A stretch of 64,000 nt of DNA from NCBI GenBank assembly GCA_964017195.1, contig OZ024898.1, positions 3,795,482-3,859,481 on the forward strand, written 5' to 3'. Below, piece after piece: positions 57,711 through 64,000 of this stretch. The notes beneath the pieces were generated by a model, which saw nothing but the letters and a program-made list of their open reading frames with translations, was not told the DNA's origin and searched no databases. The first letter of the stretch is position 1. The number at the start of each line of letters is the position of its first letter. The position numbers and the translations under genes were made by a program. The stretch is from Siderastrea radians (lineage: Eukaryota > Cnidaria > Anthozoa > Scleractinia > Rhizangiidae).

Positions 57711-58568
57711 CAGGCTACCAGTGGGCGATGAATAACTTGCTGCATCATCAGGGCAAGCATACATGTATTAGAGTGGTTTTCATAAAAAGATGAAGTTGCA
57801 TGAGCTTTTGTTTGGAATGAAATAGACTTTGTGGCCATAATAACAAGGGCGGTTGCACTGTATTTGTTTTCATTATTTCATTTTCTTTTGGAATCTTCTG
57901 AACATGTCCCAAGAAAGTGAGACTAACTTAATTAGGCGTGTACTTTCAAGAACTCCATCGCTTAATTTTTGCCACTGGTCAAGAGTTTATTGTAAAATAA
58001 GGCCTTTGTAAATGAATTAAAGTTGGGTTAACTGGAGTATGAAAGTCTCATTTTCTTCTTTGTGATGTTAAAAAGTTGGTTTTAGCCTTAATGGCAGACA
58101 CAAGAGGTGAGAAAGTAAGTCCAGGCTTGTGACAGAAGAAAACAGCATTGCAATCAAATTTCTCTCCCCTTTTGCTCTAGCCTATGTACAGGCTTGATTG
58201 GGTTTTTGCAGTCTCTTTGTACTTTCCCCAATTCTCCTGCTAACACAGAAGCATCATTTTCTGGAAATGGGTCTATGAGTGCAGGGTACTGCCAGCCCTG
58301 CTGGTAAAAAAATTCCAAAAAACCAAACCAAGAAAATTTTTTCCTCTGATGGCTGAATGTTATTGACTGAATTCTGGTCATTAGCATCCTTCAGACTGGA
58401 CCACAAGTACCAGATTGAGTACAACTTTGACTTTTCAATTGTTCTAGAGCTTCTTTCTCTACTGGCCAACAATGTAGAGGAGCAAGGCATCTGAAGATGT
58501 AGCTGTTTGGAAATACAAATCTTGTGCTTAATCTTGTACTCGTTGTCTGATAATTATGAAGGTCGATA

Positions 58569-61500
58569 TTATGTTTCCTTCATCTTAACAAGTGAATCAG
58601 CATATTGAAACTCGTTGCTCTGCTCATAATTATACATGTCCAATGCCACAACGCAGCTCTCCTGAAACAGTCAAACAAATCACAAACATTATTCCCTAGC
58701 GATTACAGTCAAACACATGACATGTATGTGTATACAAAAGGTAGAGTTATAAAAATTCTGGCCTTTTCCCCTCAGTGGGGAAGAATAAATTATAAGGAGG
58801 AAGAAGAAATTTTCTGGGGGACCCCAGGCTGACATGGAGACTTTGCTAATTGTCCATTTGAAAGTTCTTGTATATCCCCCACTGGTGGGGAATTTTTTTA
58901 TGGCAAAGTACCAGTATTTTAGGGGGAAGCCAAACAACTAACAAGACATCAAGCTGATGAAGATGCACTTCATTTTAGTTCCTGAACAGTTAGCCAATGC
59001 CTGAGACAACAAACTTTCTGATGAAAAATTCATCGTTTAACTTAAATGCTTATTTTATTTTTTTTTTTTGCCAGAAGCAAAATCTCCACAGTTCCCCCAA
59101 GAGTTGGGGCATCATAAATCTACATGTAAGTTCCCACATTTCCCCCACCACCGTCATTCAAATTTGTTGCAAATTTCCCAAAGGCCCTAATTCCCCCACA
59201 TATGGCCAGGGTCTCCCCCCCCCCCCCCCCAAGCGCATTACCAACCAGGTGCCTGTTTGTAGGCCAGCCTGTAAGAAAGAGTTTTTACTCCACAGAGAGG
59301 ATTATTAGCAGTTTTTTAAGTTATTTACTATGATATTTGAGGGGTACACTTTACCTTGACAACTCTTTCTTGGTCTCTTGAATATTTTTCCAAGGCAGCT
59401 AAACATTGATCCTGAAGAAAAAAGTGGACCAGAAATTTATAAAGATGAGTGGATGGATATATTTTCTTGTGTAAACTGTCACATACTGTACAAACCTTAG
59501 CTATGGAACCAAGCGCCTCTGCGCATTCGTGTCTCACCATTGGGTTTTCCTTTAGATCTTCAAGATTCTGAAACAAATTAACAAACTGAGCATGAGAGTA
59601 GATGAAATGACCACAATTTTATCAAAAAGCCTATAACCCAATAAGTAACGACAAGCAATTGCCTGTGCATGGTATTGATTAAATCTCACTGATGAATTTT
59701 ACTTTTTCATGGTTGCCACAGAGATCAGTTTTTACAATTTTCTGACTTTTTTCCTGACTTCACCTTGATCAAACTTAAATTTTCCTAACCAAATTGCTGG
59801 TAATTAACACAAGATATCAACAGCAGCAGCCTCCAACTTCCCCTCACAGCAGTCCTATTAACCCATTTAATTACTTAAAAAAAAAACGTTGCTGAGATGG
59901 AAGCCACCTTAAATTTTTCTTGCAGCCTCTGATCAAACAGATCGATGGCTGTTAAAATTTCCATTTTCCCTGACTTCCCTTCAAAACATCAATTTTTCCT
60001 GACTCAGAATATAATTCCCTGACCTTGAAGAATTATTAATTGTTCTCCTCAACCATTATTTTCCTGACCTTTGGCAGCCCTGTTTGTTTTATTTGGCTCC
60101 CTACCTCTATAAGCTGTGGAATGGCGGCCTCATGTTGCATCTGTCCAAGAACATACGCTGTAAAGCATTCACATAAAATTGATATTTAAAAGCAACAATG
60201 TAGACAAAATGACAATAAAACCATGAACACAGTCACTGAAGGTATTTCTTCCAATGACAAGTTAGGAAAATGAAATAAAAGGTGGACGTGCAAACCACAA
60301 TTTACTCACCAATCTCATGTCTGAATAATGCGCTGCTGCATTTGAGTCCTTCTGCCAAGGCCTGCAAAATTACAGATTGCAAAAATTACAAATTACAGAT
60401 GACTTGTTTACAATACATGTAAGTATGATGTTCTTTTCACCGAATTCAAAAGTCAGAGAAGTATGATTGTCTGAGAAGGACTGTTTGTGATGACATTGAC
60501 TTGTGTTTCAACAATCTGAGTGTAAGTCATCATCAGGCTCAAGTGACTCATCATTAGAGTCAGATTGTCAGATTGTCAAAAATTAATGTCAGTCAATGTC
60601 ATCACAAACATGAGTCCTTGTCAGCCCTACATGTACATCTGTACCCCCACCAGGACAATCAAACTTCACCAACTTACAATGTTCTTGAATGTGAGCAACA
60701 TTAACTTAAGGACGGTGTAACTTAAGAGTGTGCAGCACAAAAATTAATGGGAAGTAATACATGTATGTACATACAACTTACCAACACCGATTCATCATCT
60801 CCCTTGTTACGCAAAGAAAACATTGCCCTGGTTGAGAATAAAGGGATAGATTAATTATGAAAGCTGAGCAGGCCACACTACACAGTCGATCTGTAAACTA
60901 CCGGTAGTACATTTATTTGGCTTTAATTCATGCAACGCTATAATTGCTAGATAGTAAGACTAGTAAGACAGGAGGAAAAAGACATAAGAAAAGGACTTTC
61001 ACTTAACACAATGTGGAAAGTTCAGCATCCATTCACTGAAATCATAGCAAAAAAGGCAGAACTGTTTAAAATCCTGTTAATCAGCTAGGTGAATACCATT
61101 GCTGTACCTGTATCGTTCAAACAGTGGACAACTTTCATCAAGAAGCATATTCTTCAACATCTCAGTGTCCTGTGAAATGGCTGGTGGGGCAGGATCAACT
61201 GACTTATATGGGTTTGAGCTGAAAGAAAAATTTAAAAAAAAACTGTAATTAATAGGTACTAACAAGGGATGTCATTAAAGGCCGTAACCCATAACACCAG
61301 TTATGGCTGAGTACACTGTATGCTTCATGAGACCTCAGTGTTAAGGGTGATCTTGCCTCTTGCTCGAAACATTTACTCACAAATTAGCAGCAAGTCTGTT
61401 ACAGTGTAAAGACCAAGACAACAGATGATTCAAAACTTAATCACAGCCCTGTTAACATGAATTAAATTAAATTAATTCAACTATTTGTTGGAAAGTTTAA

Positions 61501-61762
61501 GATAAAACACGCTACAAACTTGAAATAAAAATTATATTATTAAGACACAAACACTCTGTCTGCCACATCATGGCCTAAAAGTGTTCTTCTTTTACATTGC
61601 AGCAAGAGTTATTAGACTGTTAAATGCAACATCATTCTTCTTTAAATAAATAGTCACATAATCATTGTTGACTAATAACCTAGTAAGATTTTCATTTTCT
61701 TGGGAACTCTTTTCTTTCAGCCATTCTATTCTCTGCACTGCAAGCTGACAAGTCTCTGCAAC
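58569..61762 (-). CDS. DOHH: Deoxyhypusine hydroxylase (DOHH), C-terminal two thirds
   Basis: Eight minus-strand exons keep phase: 61762-61680, 61218-61108, 60827-60782, 60361-60310, 60157-60105, 59567-59496, 59411-59355 and 58661-58569 (188 aa plus stop). They read VAETCQLAV, then SVDPAPPA, LLDESCPLFERY, MFSLRNKGDD, AEGLKCSSALFRHEI, YVLGQMQHEAAIPQL, ENPMVRHECAEALGSI, RDQERVV and ESCVVALDMY, in the order of human DOHH. The enzyme is a HEAT-repeat di-iron monooxygenase that hydroxylates deoxyhypusine on eIF5A, the last step of hypusine formation. The two iron-ligand HE pairs of the C-terminal half are present (RHEI at exon 60361, RHEC at exon 59567). The N-terminal third (about 115 residues, with the other two HE pairs) is not visible up to 64000, so it is either outside the window or the gene is 5' truncated. 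One donor is weak (CTAG|GTTATT at 61679). Confidence 0.93.
60478..60617. repeat. Foldback in a DOHH intron
   Basis: GACTGTTTGTGATGACATTG faces CAATGTCATCACAAACATG, with further inverted AGTCAGATTGTCA/TGA-type pieces between. It lies between exons 60827-60782 and 60361-60310. Confidence 0.6.
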
Positions 61763-61829
61763 CTATAACAAAGAATTAAAAGATTTCAAAGCAAGCTAAC
61801 TCAAGCAAGTTTAACCACACTGTACTTCA

Positions 61830-62034
61830 CTGTGTAGTTCCAGAAAATATCCATATCCCCCCCCCAACAGGTGGTGCTTCCCCTACCACCCCCCACCCCT
61901 CTGGAAATTCCAATTGAGCTTCATACAGTGTACACAGTGTTGTAACTGTTTGGGCCTTTGACTGGAATTTCCTGGAATTTCCAATCCCTTCTGTGGGGGG
62001 AGTATGGATATATTTTTCTGGAACTACAGTACAG
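61830..62034. repeat. Inverted-repeat MITE (TGTAGTTCCAGAAA family, second copy)
   Basis: The left end CTGTGTAGTTCCAGAAAATA and the right end TTTTCTGGAACTACAGTACAG are inverses. An inner AATTTCC block and a C-run match the copy at 35751-35944 in style. It sits just 5' of the first identified DOHH exon. Confidence 0.75.
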
Positions 62035-62578
62035 CGTATGTAACAATTCAGACAATGGTGCTCAGGGGCAGTGCCCAGGTACAGTGATAGGGAGGTGCAA
62101 ATGGGGCCAAATTAATGTAGCCCCCAAAAGTCCCATTAGGCTAAAACTGGACCCCCAAAAAAGTCAAATGGCCTAGAATGTATAAAAAGTCCATTTTATC
62201 TCCATAAATAAGACTTGTAAGAGATTATGAGACCACTAATGCTTCTACCTGTCTCTCATTAGTTTGTAAATGAAAGTACAATTGTTTGGCATGGGAGTGA
62301 GAACCCTGATGTATGCATGCTTATTATTAACCCTAAAAAAGCTCTGCCAAAATCTTTCTACCCCAAATAAGTCCACCAGAAAATGTCAACATCCCAAAAA
62401 GGGCCTCAATATTATTGCAATTCCAATTCCCCAAAAGGCCTTTGCACCTCCCCAGGCACTAATACACCTGAATACCTCCCAGTGGCAACAAATGTGCAGC
62501 GTTTTTTGACCAAATTTTTCCGTGGAGTTTTTGGTCGATCGACCAGCTCGACGGTCCTTTGCATATCTGTCTTGAGTT

Positions 62579-62755
62579 TTGTCATGTTGTGTTCTTCCAG
62601 TTGTGTTGCGTTGTGTTGTGTTGCGATTCATGTTGTGTTCTTGTCTTTTCCCCGTTGTGTTGCGTTGTGTTGTGTTGCGATTTGCTGTGTGTATCGTTCT
62701 TGTCTTTTCCCTGTTGTGTTGCGTTGTGTTGTGTTGCGATTTGCTACTGTATCCG
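62579..62755 (+). repeat. Minisatellite, three units of about 63 bp
   Basis: Three units contain GTTGTGTTGCGTTGTGTTGT then TTGCGATT and a TTCTTGTCTTTTCCC linker. The interior is itself a GTTGT/GCGTT short repeat. Translations on either strand give runs like TTQHNTTQHN and are artefacts. Confidence 0.8.
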
Positions 62756-64000
62756 CTTGACATTTTTCTATTATCATTTACCTTCGTTCCACCACAGGAC
62801 GGAACAACTCGACCGACAGACAATGGCTTCACCAGCGCGACCAGCTCGACCAGCTCGACCAGCTCGACCAACGCCACAACTTTAAGCACGACTTCCATCG
62901 TGTGTTCTCCGAATCCAAACACCTTATTTTTCTGTTTAGTTTTCGCAATGCCGACTGTATTATAAATCTCTCCCTGTTTGTTGGATCTGACTATCCGCCA
63001 TCTTTGACAAAACTCCCCCTCACCTACTCCTCCCCAGTAATGAACCCCTCACCTACTCTTCCCCAGTAATGAACCAGCTCGCTTCCCCTTGATGTTACAA
63101 AAACTTGACAGGCCAAACACGACTCCTGTTGGTCAAGATCGATAAAACGTTGACCTTCAAAGCTTTGCCCTAACGAGTACGGCTTTAAATTATCTCGGTC
63201 TTTTGACCAATTTTGCTTCTTATGTTTTTGTAGTGGATTTAGTTTGGAGGATTTTTCTGTGGTGACTGAATTGAGCCGTTACAACTTAGGCGTCGCATTT
63301 TTTAAAACTTTGATCTCTAGGTCATATCTGATCAATTTTCTAGTAACCGGTGAATTCTTGTGGCTCAAGCGCACTGTTTGTTATTCTCAGTTAAATTTGA
63401 CTTCTGATCGTTTGTTAAGCGACTAAATGTGGTTTCTATGCCGCTTTCGGCATATTAGGTACGTTGAATCTGGCTCGTTTAGGAACTTGATAGAGTTTTT
63501 CAGCCTTTCATCTTTGTATTTGTGACAATAAAGGATCTGAAATATTATCTTCAACGCGATCAGTTAATTTCCCTGCTGATGTTTGTAACGCCGGGCCCGG
63601 CTTATTTGTATAATTATGTTGCAGGATGTTGTCTTTCGCATCACGGAGTGTGATCTATAGACCCTTTTCGTCATGAATCTGAAGTTGTAGCTTCTTTGTA
63701 GCTATGCAAAATGTAGTAGGTGGCTGAACTCTGCTTCAGTCAAACATGTGTGAGTAAGCCCCTCTTGAAACTGAGAGTTTCGTATCTAGGAGCTTTATAT
63801 CTTTCCTCCTGTTCTTAGCAAGTCTGACGACCGCGTGTTTGTGTATGCCAATATGGACAGGCAAATTGATCCGTCTTGATTTAAGATGCTTTTTTCCTCC
63901 ATGGTTTGTCTCAAGCAAGACTGTAGTTTCGATTCTTTCAGTGAATCTCTTCAGTTTCTACTATGTTAAGGTTTTGAGGAATGGTAGTGGAAGCTGTTCT
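62756..64000. other. Repeat-rich right end, no gene recognised
   Basis: A short ACCAGCTCG tandem run lies near 62833-62870 and a duplicated ACTCCTCCCCAGTAATGAACC-type block at about 63020-63075. An AATAAA lies near 63528. On the minus strand 63918-63736 is open (KSRRINLPVHIGIHKHAVVR) but I cannot assign it; it may be a retroelement piece. The missing DOHH 5' exons were looked for here and not found. Confidence 0.4.

Noticed and set aside
62386..62965. Open frames of 108-178 codons on both strands
   Set aside because: They translate the minisatellite (TTQHN or CCVVLRC runs) and have no gene-like composition.

Overview
This is a window of animal nuclear DNA: short coding exons with GT-AG introns, AT-rich intergenic sequence and many small inverted-repeat transposons. 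The gene content (death-effector-domain/NB-ARC/TPR receptors, a ZU5-UPA-death protein, RCC1L, ZNF706 and DOHH orthologues) together with the repeat style suggests a cnidarian, most likely a stony coral. That taxonomic call is inference.

The first 38 kb are a small innate-immunity/cell-death cluster. Copy 1 (1483-8317, +) encodes an intact DED-NB-ARC-TPR protein (about 1070 aa). Directly downstream on the same strand, 9055-16950 encodes a ZU5-UPA-death-fold protein with a long C-terminal region of no family I recognise and two possible alternative 3' ends. Copy 2 (29160-19381, -) is a second intact DED-NB-ARC-TPR gene (about 1005 aa) with the same exon phases as copy 1. Copy 3 (30290-37850, +) lies head to head with copy 2 and is a pseudogene. 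Its DED exon has lost its start codon, carries indels, and is cut by a 6.6-kb transposon flanked by a perfect 9-bp target-site duplication. Its NB-ARC remnant is cut again by a 310-bp MITE. Two diverged direct repeats (about 17.2-18.8 kb and 37.9-39.8 kb) bracket the copy 2/copy 3 pair.

The remaining 26 kb hold housekeeping genes. An RCC1L-type beta-propeller gene runs on the minus strand (49069-40982, ten phase-consistent exons; both extreme ends not found). A ZNF706 orthologue is on the plus strand (coding 54565-55153). The 3' two thirds of a deoxyhypusine hydroxylase (DOHH) gene are on the minus strand (61762-58569), with the N-terminal exons missing. RCC1L and ZNF706 appear to diverge from a shared promoter near 52.0-52.2 kb that has a perfect palindromic CRE.

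Repeats are abundant: LINE 3' fragments, a broken LINE reverse transcriptase, tRNA-derived SINEs, a piggyBac-like TTAA foldback, Tigger/pogo-like TA-flanked MITEs, nested insertions, and two short families with TTAACCC-type ends present in two to five copies. All exon structures were built by hand from splice sites and reading-frame phase; none is confirmed by transcripts.
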